A stretch of DNA of 64,000 bases from Nitrospira sp. (GTDB lineage: Bacteria; Nitrospirota; Nitrospiria; Nitrospirales; Nitrospiraceae): the NCBI GenBank assembly GCA_020697375.1, contig JAJFBJ010000008.1, positions 1 through 64,000 on the forward strand, written 5' to 3'. Each line of letters opens with the position of its first letter. Positions within the stretch are counted from its first letter, which is position 1. Made by a program: the position numbers and the translations under genes. Positions 27,930 through 35,966 of the stretch are shown here, in pieces. A model generated the notes under the pieces. The model was not told where the DNA came from. It was given only the letters and a program-made list of their open reading frames with translations, and did no database searches.

Positions 27930-29077
27930 CAAAGGCCGGTTCTTTGAAGGGAATTCTGCCCTACCAGCAGATCGCCCAACTGATTGCGCGTGGAGTCGTC
28001 ACATCGGACAGTCCGATTGAAGACCGGCAGATTCAGCCGGCAAGCCTGGACTTGCGGCTTGGCAAAAAAGCCTACCGGTTGATCAGCAGCTTCCTGCCCG
28101 AGTTGTCTCCCATCAGCAGCCGACTCGATGTCCTGGATTTTTATCAGTCCGACCTCGTCATGTACGAAATGGATCTCACGCCGGGCGCCATTCTCGAAAA
28201 GGGCCATGTGTATCTGGTCCCCCTCCTGGAGCATCTGCATCTCCCTGCGACCATCCGCGCGAGAGCCAATCCGAAAAGCACCACCGGCCGGCTGGACGTC
28301 TTCACCCGGGTCGTCACCGATCTGAATGCCGGCTTCGACGAAATAAGGGCCGGCTACCGGGGTCCGCTCTACTTGGAAGTGGTGCCGCGCTCGTTTGCCA
28401 TCAAGGTGCGAACGGGTGACTCGCTGAATCAAATTCGTTTCGTGCGCGGGGATGCTACTGTGCCTGATACAGCTTTGCAAAAGATTCATGCCTCTGATTC
28501 TCTGCTGTTTCACAACTCGCCGAATCCGAAGCCGCTTAGGCCCGCCGAGTTCCGGACTGAGCGAGGCCTTTTCCTGCGTATCGACTTGACCGGCAGCGAC
28601 CGCGAAGACGGGGTGATCGGCTATCGGGCCAAAAAGAACAGCCATGTGATCGACCTCTCGAAAATCGGCCACTATGCGGCCTTGGATTTCTGGGAGCCCT
28701 TGAAGCGGCACCGGCAGCATAGCTTACTCTTGGAGCCGGAAGAGTTTTACATCCTGGCGTCAAAAGAGCGCATCAGGGTTCCATCCGGCTATGCCGCAGA
28801 GATGATGGCCTATGAAGCGGCTTGCGGGGAGCTGCGTACGCACTATGCGGGATTCTTCGATCCCGGCTTCGGCTACGGTGAAGGAGCGGTGCGAGGGACC
28901 CAGGTCGTCTTAGAGGTCCGTCCGCACGATGTACCTTTCCTCATTCATGACGGACAAACCTTCTTCAAAGTAGTGTATGATCGAATGATGGAGAAACCGA
29001 TCAGGCTATACGGGACAACGCTCGGCTCGTCATATCAACGGCAGGCCCTCACCCTGAGCAAACATTTTAAGGCTTAA
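27926..29077 (+). CDS. dcd: 2'-deoxycytidine 5'-triphosphate deaminase, long (two-domain) form
   Basis: 383 aa, about twice the usual Dcd length, as in the long DCD family (DCD_N type) in which two dUTPase-like domains are joined. RARANPKSTTGR in the first half and IQPASLDLRLG near the N-terminus carry the nucleotide-binding motifs. It deaminates dCTP to dUTP for thymidylate synthesis. GTG start overlapping the KamA stop, so the two are co-translated although their roles are unrelated. Confidence 0.9.
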   Translation: MTKAGSLKGILPYQQIAQLIARGVVTSDSPIEDRQIQPASLDLRLGKKAYRLISSFLPELSPISSRLDVLDFYQSDLVMYEMDLTPGAILEKGHVYLVPLLEHLHLPATIRARANPKSTTGRLDVFTRVVTDLNAGFDEIRAGYRGPLYLEVVPRSFAIKVRTGDSLNQIRFVRGDATVPDTALQKIHASDSLLFHNSPNPKPLRPAEFRTERGLFLRIDLTGSDREDGVIGYRAKKNSHVIDLSKIGHYAALDFWEPLKRHRQHSLLLEPEEFYILASKERIRVPSGYAAEMMAYEAACGELRTHYAGFFDPGFGYGEGAVRGTQVVLEVRPHDVPFLIHDGQTFFKVVYDRMMEKPIRLYGTTLGSSYQRQALTLSKHFKA

Positions 29078-29079
29078 TC

Positions 29080-29493
29080 ATGGCACCACCAAGCGACCTC
29101 CCGGATCCCGCAAATCGCCCGCTCAGCTCCCGATCGAACCGCCGCGGCCATGACGATGAGGGCGGCTCCGAACGCCAGGCCCATGTCGTCGGGATGATGA
29201 TCGGCACCGCCTTGATGTTCATCGGATTTCTGAACGTATTTCTGTCGATCAGCGGCGGATTCGAAATCAACGTCGTCCCGCTCTTGATTTACTTCGGCGG
29301 CATCGCGGTCTGGGCCAATGCCGTGGTCGAAAATCCGACCACCCGCTATTCGTTGATGGCAGGCTCCATTCTCATCAGCTTGGCGTTTTTTCACTATGGA
29401 GAAGTTCTGTTCTGGCACAAGCAGGTCGTATTCTGGTCCACCATCGTGCTGGTGATGTATTTCATGTTCAACGAACCGAAACCGGCGGCGTGA
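29080..29493 (+). CDS. Small membrane protein, function unknown
   Basis: 137 aa. A charged N-terminal 35 residues, then four predicted membrane helices and a short NEPKPAA tail. No motif recognised. It starts 2 bp after the dcd stop and so belongs to the kamA-dcd transcript. Confidence 0.75.
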   Translation: MAPPSDLPDPANRPLSSRSNRRGHDDEGGSERQAHVVGMMIGTALMFIGFLNVFLSISGGFEINVVPLLIYFGGIAVWANAVVENPTTRYSLMAGSILISLAFFHYGEVLFWHKQVVFWSTIVLVMYFMFNEPKPAA

Positions 29494-29543
29494 GAAACCC
29501 GGCGCGGTTCCAGGGCTCCGGGAGTTCCGACTGAAAATGTCTC

Positions 29544-30290
29544 TTGTACCATTCTCCTTCCTTGACAATCACGGTCATCATCCCCGTCTTGAATGAAGCC
29601 GGGCGTATCGCGCAAACTCTCTCCCGAACCGTCGCCTTGGGATTCGACGAGGTGCTCGTCGTGGACGGCGGCAGCGACGATCAGACTTGCTCCATCGTGC
29701 GATCGTTCATCGCGAGCCTTGGAAGCAGTTCTCTCGACGTCCATTCGTCGGCCCGCTGCTCCATTCGTCTTTCGTCGGCGCCGCCAGGACGCGCTCGTCA
29801 GCTCAATGCGGGTGCAGCCGCCAGCCTCTGCGACGTGCTGCTGTTCCTCCATGCCGATACCGACCTTCCCCTGGATGCCAGGCATGCCGTCGAGAATGCG
29901 CTTTCCGACCCGACCTATGTCGGCGGACGGTTCAATGTCCGCTTCGATTCCAACCGCCTTCCGGCGCGCATCATCGGGGGCATGATGAATGTGCGCTCCC
30001 GCCGGACCGGCATTGCCACGGGCGATCAGGCAATCTTCGTCCGACGCGAAGTGTTTGAACGAATCGGACGGTTTTCGGACATCCCGCTCATGGAAGATGT
30101 CGAATTCACCTCCCGTCTCAAGCGGGCCGGTCGCCTCGCCCCACTGACCGAAAACGTCGTCACCGCCTTTCGTCGATGGGATACCAACGGACTCGTTCGC
30201 ACAATTCTATTGATGTGGACCCTGCGCTTCCTGTACTGGATCGGGGTGAGCCCCCATCGGCTGCAACGATTTTATGGCATGGTGAGATGA
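29544..30290 (+). CDS. Family 2 glycosyltransferase, TIGR04283 type
   Basis: 248 aa. GT-A fold with VIIPVLNEAGRI, VVDGGSDDQT, RARQLNAGA, FLHADTDLP (the DxD region) and a late MEDVEFTSRLKRAG. These match the 'rSAM/selenodomain-associated transferase 2' family, whose genes often sit with the partner below and sometimes with arsenosugar genes. A hydrophobic C-terminal helix may attach it to the membrane. Start uncertain: TTG 29544 or TTG 29562, neither with a clear ribosome site. Next gene 4 bp away. Confidence 0.88.
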   Translation: MYHSPSLTITVIIPVLNEAGRIAQTLSRTVALGFDEVLVVDGGSDDQTCSIVRSFIASLGSSSLDVHSSARCSIRLSSAPPGRARQLNAGAAASLCDVLLFLHADTDLPLDARHAVENALSDPTYVGGRFNVRFDSNRLPARIIGGMMNVRSRRTGIATGDQAIFVRREVFERIGRFSDIPLMEDVEFTSRLKRAGRLAPLTENVVTAFRRWDTNGLVRTILLMWTLRFLYWIGVSPHRLQRFYGMVR

Positions 30291-30294
30291 ATCA

Positions 30295-31068
30295 GTGAAC
30301 GAAAAGGCATCAGAACGAAGGGACAATCCATCGGCGGCCCTGGTAATCTTCGCCAAGGCTCCGGTTCCGGGACAGGTCAAGACGCGGCTGTGTCCGGCGC
30401 TGACGCCAGACGAAGCCGCCACTCTTCACGGGAGTTTTGTGCTCGATACGCTGGAACGCACGAAAGCAGCCGCCGCCAAATACAAGCTGCCGCTCGATCG
30501 TTTTCTTGCCTGCGCCCCTTCGAGCGCCCATGTCTTTTTCAGAATCATGGAAGCCCGCCATGGAGTCGCCCTGCTCGACCAGCAGGGTGAGGACCTGGGT
30601 TCCCGGATGCAACAGGTTCTCGCCACCCTCTTCGCGCGCGGCTACCGCCGGATCTGCCTCGTCGGCACCGATGTGCCCTCCTTGCCGCTCACACATTACC
30701 GCGACGCCCTTGAATCGCTGACCCGGCACGATCTGGTGATCGGGCCTGCCAGGGACGGTGGATATTACCTCATCGGCATGACCAGGCCGCTTCCCGATCT
30801 TTTCACGGACATGCCCTGGTCGACGGATCAGGTCATGGCCCTCACGCGGCAAAGGGCCGATGCGGCGGCCTTGAAGACCGCCGTCCTGCCGGCATGGCGC
30901 GATGTGGACAATCTCGATGACCTTCGAGCCTTGATCAACGACAGCGCAGCGGACAGGAAACGCCCCAAGCCTGAGCAGATATTTTCATCGCGAACGGCCG
31001 GCACCTTGGAGCTGCTCGCAAAACGTCTTCCGACACGTCACATTGAGCGAGGCCTGAATGTCGAATAA
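30295..31068 (+). CDS. DUF2064 glycosyltransferase-like protein, TIGR04282 type
   Basis: 257 aa. FAKAPVPGQVKTRL, GTDVPSLPL and GPARDGGYYLIGM are the 'rSAM/selenodomain-associated transferase 1' signature, a nucleotidyl/glycosyltransferase-like GT-A fold. GTG start 4 bp after the TIGR04283 gene; the two are the usual pair. The 3' end overlaps the SDR gene by 11 bp. The radical SAM protein that gives the family its name is not here unless KamA, 2.4 kb upstream, is counted, and KamA is a different family. Confidence 0.9.
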   Translation: MNEKASERRDNPSAALVIFAKAPVPGQVKTRLCPALTPDEAATLHGSFVLDTLERTKAAAAKYKLPLDRFLACAPSSAHVFFRIMEARHGVALLDQQGEDLGSRMQQVLATLFARGYRRICLVGTDVPSLPLTHYRDALESLTRHDLVIGPARDGGYYLIGMTRPLPDLFTDMPWSTDQVMALTRQRADAAALKTAVLPAWRDVDNLDDLRALINDSAADRKRPKPEQIFSSRTAGTLELLAKRLPTRHIERGLNVE

Positions 31069-31792
31069 AGTCGCCCTCATTACCGGCGGCGCGAAGGGAA
31101 TCGGACGGGCCATCGCACTCGACCTGGCGGCGCAGCATTGGTCCGTGGCCATTTGCTACCGCACCAGCGTAGCGGCTGCGGAGGAAACCCGTGCCGCGAT
31201 CGTGTCGCGGGGAGGCCGGGCTCTTGCGTTGCAATGCGACGTGTCCGATCCTGAGGCCGCCAAGCAATTGGCCTCGCAGGTCGAGGGAGAATGGGGGACG
31301 ATCGACGCCTTGATCAACGGCGCCGGCCCTTACCATCGCGTGAATCTCTTCGATGAAACGACAGCCGGCTGGCGCGAGATGTTCGACGGAAATCTGCATC
31401 CTATTTTTTATTTGGGGCAGGCAGTGTCCCCAGGGATGAAGGCGAGAAAACACGGACGGATCATCAATTTCAGTATGGCCAATGCGGATCAGATGGTGGC
31501 CCAGCCTGAAATCACCGGGCATTACATCGCCAAGGCCGGCGTGTTGATCCTTACCAGAACCCTGGCGAAACTTCTCGCTCCCCACGGCATCACGGTCAAT
31601 GCGATCTCTCCCGGCTTCATCGATTCAGGCAGCGCGTCGCCAGAGGAGCTGACAGGAGTGATCAAGCGGATTCCTGCAGGATATATCGGGAGCGTGGAAG
31701 ATTGCGTGACGGCCGCGCGCTATCTGCTGAGCGAAGAGGCGCGCTACGTGAACGGCGCCAATCTGCAACTCAGCGGCGGTTGGGGAATCTGA
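31058..31792 (+). CDS. Short-chain dehydrogenase with altered catalytic Tyr position
   Basis: 244 aa, FabG-like Rossmann fold. TGGAKGIG (cofactor loop), NGAGPYH, INFSM (catalytic Ser) and SGGWGI tail are present. The active site normally reads YxxxK; here it is H155-Y-I-A-K159 (codon CAT where TAT would give Tyr), with a Tyr one residue later. It may still work with Y156 or be a low-activity form. Overlaps the TIGR04282 gene, so it is part of the glycosyltransferase operon. Substrate unknown. Confidence 0.85.
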   Translation: MSNKVALITGGAKGIGRAIALDLAAQHWSVAICYRTSVAAAEETRAAIVSRGGRALALQCDVSDPEAAKQLASQVEGEWGTIDALINGAGPYHRVNLFDETTAGWREMFDGNLHPIFYLGQAVSPGMKARKHGRIINFSMANADQMVAQPEITGHYIAKAGVLILTRTLAKLLAPHGITVNAISPGFIDSGSASPEELTGVIKRIPAGYIGSVEDCVTAARYLLSEEARYVNGANLQLSGGWGI

Positions 31793-31802
31793 GGGGCCGG
31801 GC

Positions 31803-33239
31803 TTACTTCGCGAGGAGAAGGATGGCGCCGATGATCGCCGCCATAACATAGCTCTTCGGATCTCGAACGGCAAAGACGACCGGATCGTCATCCATGCGAT
31901 TGCGATAGGCCAGCATCCATACGCGGCTGATCCAATACAACATGACCGGACAGATCAGCCACAGGGCCTCAGGACTGGAATACAGCAGCAGAACCTCTTT
32001 GCTGCTGATGTACAGAGCCAGCACAAGAACCGCTAACAGGCCGCTCGCCGAGCCGATGCTTGAAATATGCTCTAGATCGGTCACCCAATAGCCCCGCCCA
32101 TGCAGTTCCTTACCGTGGATTTGGCTTGTGAGCCGCAATTCCGTAAATCGCTTCACCAGGGCCAAACTGAGAAACAGAAACAATGAAAACGTCAATAGCC
32201 AATGAGACGGAACCACCCCGGTCGCCGCGCCGCCGCCATACAGTCGCACGGTATAGAGCTGGGCCAATACGATCACATCCACCAGCACGAACTGCTTCAG
32301 GTAAAACGAATACCCGGTCGTCAGAACCAGATAGCCGCTCAGCACGAACAGAAACATCCGAGGAAGCGCAGACGCCAGCAGGACACCGGCGAGAAGGCAG
32401 CCTCCAGCCAAAAGCAGTCCGAACGGTATTGAAAGACTGCCGCTGGCAAACGGACGATTTTTCTTCCGGGGATGCCGGCGGTCGGATGCCAGGTCGAGAC
32501 AGTCATTGAGAATGTAGACGGAAGAAGCTGTCAGGGAAAAAGAGAGGAATGCGAGGCTCGCCTGCATCCATAGGGTCCTCTCGGCGAGTTGATGGGACGC
32601 AATGAGGGGGACGAACACCAGCACATTTTTCGCCCATTGATGCAGGCGCATCGCCCTGGCCAGTAGTTTCAATCGCTTGACCGGCTCGCTGAACACTCGG
32701 CTCACCGGGGTGAGCCGTTGTACACGACCGGCCAGTCCGGCGGGCCCATCGACGACAATCGCTTCGTTCGCCTCGGCCCACACCGGTAAATCGGCCGTCG
32801 AATTTCCCGCATAGGCGAACCGGCGGGCCCCGTACCGCTCGACCAGGAGCTTCATCTTATGGGACCCCTTGAGGTTGACCGTGACATCACTGCCGTAAAC
32901 CCGCTCCTCGAACAGTCCGAGATGAGCCGCGACCGCTCGCGCAAATGTCACATGACTGGCGGTAGCCAATAGCAGTTCACGGCCCGACAGCTGTTCCTTG
33001 GAGAGAAATTCCACCAGTTCACGATGGTAGGGAAGCGTGGTGACATCGAGCGTCACACGGCGTGCGATCTGATGCTTGAAATGGGCCTTTCCTTTCAGCA
33101 ACCAGAACGGGAGCAGCAAGAATACGAGCGGGTTTTGTTTGAGCAGAGCGAGGATGGACTCCCACAACAGATCGGTCTTGATGAGGGTCCCATCAAGATC
33201 GACGCACAAGGGACTGCTTCCTTGAAAATCCTTGTCCAT
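31803..33239 (-). CDS. HAD phosphatase-UbiA prenyltransferase fusion
   Basis: 478 aa. Residues 1-190 are a HAD-type domain: DLDGTLIKT holds the nucleophile Asp, AGNSTADLPVW the late acidic motif. The rest has about eight membrane helices with the UbiA aspartate motif NDCLDLASDRRH. The UbiA part is like decaprenyl-phosphate phosphoribosyltransferases (DprE pathway, arabinosyl/ribosyl lipid donors), where a phosphatase acts on the product. The fusion would thus couple transfer and dephosphorylation. ATG 33239 is taken as start; a start at 33281 is possible. No clear ribosome site. Confidence 0.85.
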   Translation of the reverse strand: MDKDFQGSSPLCVDLDGTLIKTDLLWESILALLKQNPLVFLLLPFWLLKGKAHFKHQIARRVTLDVTTLPYHRELVEFLSKEQLSGRELLLATASHVTFARAVAAHLGLFEERVYGSDVTVNLKGSHKMKLLVERYGARRFAYAGNSTADLPVWAEANEAIVVDGPAGLAGRVQRLTPVSRVFSEPVKRLKLLARAMRLHQWAKNVLVFVPLIASHQLAERTLWMQASLAFLSFSLTASSVYILNDCLDLASDRRHPRKKNRPFASGSLSIPFGLLLAGGCLLAGVLLASALPRMFLFVLSGYLVLTTGYSFYLKQFVLVDVIVLAQLYTVRLYGGGAATGVVPSHWLLTFSLFLFLSLALVKRFTELRLTSQIHGKELHGRGYWVTDLEHISSIGSASGLLAVLVLALYISSKEVLLLYSSPEALWLICPVMLYWISRVWMLAYRNRMDDDPVVFAVRDPKSYVMAAIIGAILLLAK

Positions 33240-33383
33240 ACTCGCAGGCGGGATTCTATCGGCGGGGAAGCAATCGCGCAAGAATTTCCAAGGAACATTG
33301 TCTCGCCGACGGCCGCGGTTACAGATATGGACAGACCTGTAACGGGACAGAGGATCGGCCGCAATGCAGCGGAAGGCGTTTCT

Positions 33384-33710
33384 TTACTCGGTTCCGAACG
33401 CTTTCTTCAGCAGCGGCACCACTTCGCCCTTGGCTTCCATCGGGTCCAGGATATCCGTATCTCCATAAAACTGTCCGTCGATGAAGACCTTGGGAAGGGT
33501 CGGCCAATTCGTCATTTTGGCCAGCGCTTCACGCTTGGCCGGCTGCTGCAAAACGTCGATGAGTTCGTAGGGATATCCGTACTTCTCAAAGAAATGCATG
33601 GTTTCTTTCGTAAATCCACACATCGGCATGGACTTCGTGCCCTTGCCGTAGATCAGAATCTTATTGGCCTTGATTTCCTTTTGAATTTCTTCATCGATTG
33701 AGTCCGCCAT
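33384..33710 (-). CDS. grxD: Monothiol glutaredoxin (Grx4 family)
   Basis: 108 aa. CGFT active site at C31, KGTKSMPMCGF, WPTLPKVF and the GGCDI-type loop reading GDTDIL. Such proteins bind a [2Fe-2S] cluster with glutathione and hand it on, often with a BolA partner. The bolA-like gene lies 10 bp upstream in the same direction. Cytoplasmic. Confidence 0.95.
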   Translation of the reverse strand: MADSIDEEIQKEIKANKILIYGKGTKSMPMCGFTKETMHFFEKYGYPYELIDVLQQPAKREALAKMTNWPTLPKVFIDGQFYGDTDILDPMEAKGEVVPLLKKAFGTE

Positions 33711-33720
33711 GTGTCACTCC

Positions 33721-33987
33721 CTATTGTTGGGCTTCTGCCTTGGTTTTGGCCGAAATCTCCAGGGCATGAATCCGTCCGTCCTTCATTGGAACTGCTAATG
33801 CCTGATAGACCATTCGATGCCGGTCCAGGAGGTTTTTGTCGACGAATCCGTCGGACGTCACTCGCACGATCAAATGGTCCTGCGTGCCGGTCTTGTCGAT
33901 GACGGCCACGACTGCATCAGGAAACATTTGCCGGATGAATGCGGTGACGGACTCGGCGGTAATCATCTGCCAAGGAGAATAACGCAT
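33721..33987 (-). CDS. BolA family protein
   Basis: 88 aa (81 if the internal ATG at 33966 is used). DHLIVRVTSDGFVDKNLLDRHRMVYQAL contains the BolA helix-turn-helix-like segment and conserved His. BolA proteins bind monothiol glutaredoxin and its Fe-S cluster; the Grx4 gene follows directly. Neither start has a good ribosome site. Confidence 0.9.
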   Translation of the reverse strand: MRYSPWQMITAESVTAFIRQMFPDAVVAVIDKTGTQDHLIVRVTSDGFVDKNLLDRHRMVYQALAVPMKDGRIHALEISAKTKAEAQQ

Positions 33988-34333
33988 CTATGAAGCCGAA
34001 GGCAATCTCCACCGCGGATATTCATAGGGGCTCCTCACGACGAGCACTCTGCCTTTGGCTCAATAAGACGCTACGGGCATGGCCGTCTTCGACCATCTTC
34101 CCTCCGTCGGCTATCCGCCTGGTTTGTGAAGACGCCGGTGGTGCATTTCACCATCCTGGTGGATACCCACCACGCAATGCATCATTGTTCTGCCGGCCTT
34201 TTTTCTAACGTCCTGATATCGCAGGGCGCTAAGAGCTTCGCTCTCTGGCATGCCTGTTGCGATTCTCTAACAACGTGAGCGGCATGTGAATCCACAAGCA
34301 ACGGAACACCACCACACCATCAAGGAGGGGATC
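33988..34333. other. 346-bp divergent regulatory region
   Basis: Lies between the bolA and receiver genes. It holds a sigma-54-type promoter (34246-34260), inverted repeats about 100 bp upstream of it (CACCA/TGGTG and GGTGG/CCACC around 34135-34175) that could be activator sites, and a T6 run at 34200. No gene seen. Confidence 0.5.
34246..34260 (+). promoter_or_regulatory. Sigma-54 (RpoN) -24/-12 promoter
   Basis: TGGCATG-CCTG-TTGC against consensus TGGCACG-N4-TTGC: ten of eleven conserved positions match and the GG-N10-GC spacing is exact. Predicted start is near 34272, 62 nt before the receiver ATG. It would need an AAA+ activator encoded elsewhere. Confidence 0.65.
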
Positions 34334-34768
34334 ATGGGAGAATTCAAATCGGGTTTCTTTATGAGCGAAACAGCCTGTAACGGTCGAGTGCTCGTCGTGG
34401 ATGATGAACCGGATATTCGTAAAGTCGTCCGAATGACCTTGCAGAAGGCGGGGTACGAAGTGATCGAGGCGGAAAACGGCGAAAAAGCCATTGAAGCCAT
34501 CAACACCGGGGAAAACCGTCTGCTGCTCGACGTGCTCCTTTGCGACATCCGGATGCCGAAGATCAACGGCGTGGAAGCCATCGCCTACTTCCAGCAGGAA
34601 TGGCCCCGCGTGCCGATCATCGTCCTGACCGGCTTCCCGGATACTGAGATGGCCACGTCATTTTTGCGTAGCGGGGTCGTCGACTATCTCGTGAAGCCGG
34701 TTGAAGGAGAAAAACTTCGAATGGCCGTGGCCAGGGCTATGGAACAACGGGAACTCGCGCGGCTGTAA
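34334..34768 (+). CDS. Stand-alone response regulator receiver
   Basis: 144 aa, one CheY-like domain and no output domain. Acidic pair D23-D24, phospho-Asp D71 (LLCDIRMP), switch Thr in VLTGF and Lys in LVKPV are present. ATG 34334 sits after AAGGAGGGG, a near-perfect ribosome site. First gene of the signalling cluster behind the sigma-54 promoter; likely a phosphate shuttle between the two kinases that follow. Confidence 0.92.
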   Translation: MGEFKSGFFMSETACNGRVLVVDDEPDIRKVVRMTLQKAGYEVIEAENGEKAIEAINTGENRLLLDVLLCDIRMPKINGVEAIAYFQQEWPRVPIIVLTGFPDTEMATSFLRSGVVDYLVKPVEGEKLRMAVARAMEQRELARL

Positions 34769-34916
34769 TCACCCATTGCATCGACACTTCTTCCCATCGC
34801 CACTCCTCTCCGGGGAGACCCGACGGCCTCCCCGGCAGAGAAGCCGGCAGGTCCTCGGGAACGATCAGGCCGCGGCCTGGGACCGGCGGCACGGCTGAAC
34901 AACCCGGAAGGCAGAC

Positions 34917-35966
34917 ATGAAGATAGCTCCGACAAAAATCGCGATCGTCGGCGCCGGAAAAGGCGGCATTGCCATCATGGAGCTGCTCCATCAAATCCCG
35001 GACGTCGAGATCGTCGGCATTGCAGATCGAAATCCCGCCGCCCCGGGACTCAAGCGGGCGCGCGATCTGAATGTGCAGGTCGCCGAACGGATTCAGGACC
35101 TCATTCAGAATCACGGCGTCAATCTGATCATGGATGTCACCGGCGATCCATCCATGGGACCGCTCATTCATGCCACCAAACGCCCCGGCTCCGAGGTGTT
35201 GAGCGGAGCCACGACACGATTAGTATGGAACCTCGTCCAGCATCAATCGAAATTGGAAGCCGAACTCTTCCAGGCCGATAAACTGGCAGGGTTGGGTTCA
35301 TTCGCGGCCGGTATCGCCCATGACATCAACAATCCCCTGCAGTTGATCCTTGGCCTCGCGGAAAATCTGACGGAGGAGGACAATCTTGCCGCCGTCAAGG
35401 AACAGGCCCGTGACATCGCAGAAGCCGTCAAACGCACCAGCGCGATCTGCCGGGACTTGACCAGTTATGCCAGGCGAAACGGCGCCGAGGAAGCCGCCTG
35501 CGTCAATCTCAACACCAAAATGGATGAAGCGCTGAAAATCGCCCGCTATGCCGTCACGCTCCAGGACATTACCGTCGTCAAACAATATGCCGAGCATGCC
35601 ACCGTGACAGGAAACCCGGATGAATTGCTGCACGTCTTCGTGAATTTGATTACGAACGGGGTCCAGGCCATAGAGAATCGCGGTACGCTCACGCTCCAGA
35701 CAGCCGTCGGTCCGAACGGAGAGGTCACCGCCTCGGTCAGCGACACAGGATGCGGCATCCCGAAGAACGTGCTCTCGAAGATTTTCGAACCGCTCTTCAC
35801 GACGAAACCGCCCGGAAAGGGCACGGGGTTGGGCCTGTACAATGTGATGTCGGTCATCTCGAAGATGGAGGGCCGGATATCCGTCGAAAGCGAAGTGGGA
35901 ATCGGGACGACCTTTCACATCGAGTTTCCGCACGTTCGACCAACGATCCAATGCGAGCCCCAATGA
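34917..35966 (+). CDS. Rossmann-domain/histidine-kinase fusion
   Basis: 349 aa, no membrane segment. Residues 5-100 form a dinucleotide-binding Rossmann fold: KIAIVGAGKGG, then an acidic strand end IVGIADRN, like the NAD(P)-binding domain of oxidoreductases. It joins directly to HisKA (H135 in GIAHDINNP) and HATPase (NLITNGVQAI, DTGCGIP, GKGTGLGLYN). This suggests a cytoplasmic kinase that senses NAD(P)(H) or a bound metabolite in place of a PAS domain. The catalytic part of an oxidoreductase is absent. ATG start; the stop overlaps the next kinase start (ATGA). Confidence 0.88.
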   Translation: MKIAPTKIAIVGAGKGGIAIMELLHQIPDVEIVGIADRNPAAPGLKRARDLNVQVAERIQDLIQNHGVNLIMDVTGDPSMGPLIHATKRPGSEVLSGATTRLVWNLVQHQSKLEAELFQADKLAGLGSFAAGIAHDINNPLQLILGLAENLTEEDNLAAVKEQARDIAEAVKRTSAICRDLTSYARRNGAEEAACVNLNTKMDEALKIARYAVTLQDITVVKQYAEHATVTGNPDELLHVFVNLITNGVQAIENRGTLTLQTAVGPNGEVTASVSDTGCGIPKNVLSKIFEPLFTTKPPGKGTGLGLYNVMSVISKMEGRISVESEVGIGTTFHIEFPHVRPTIQCEPQ

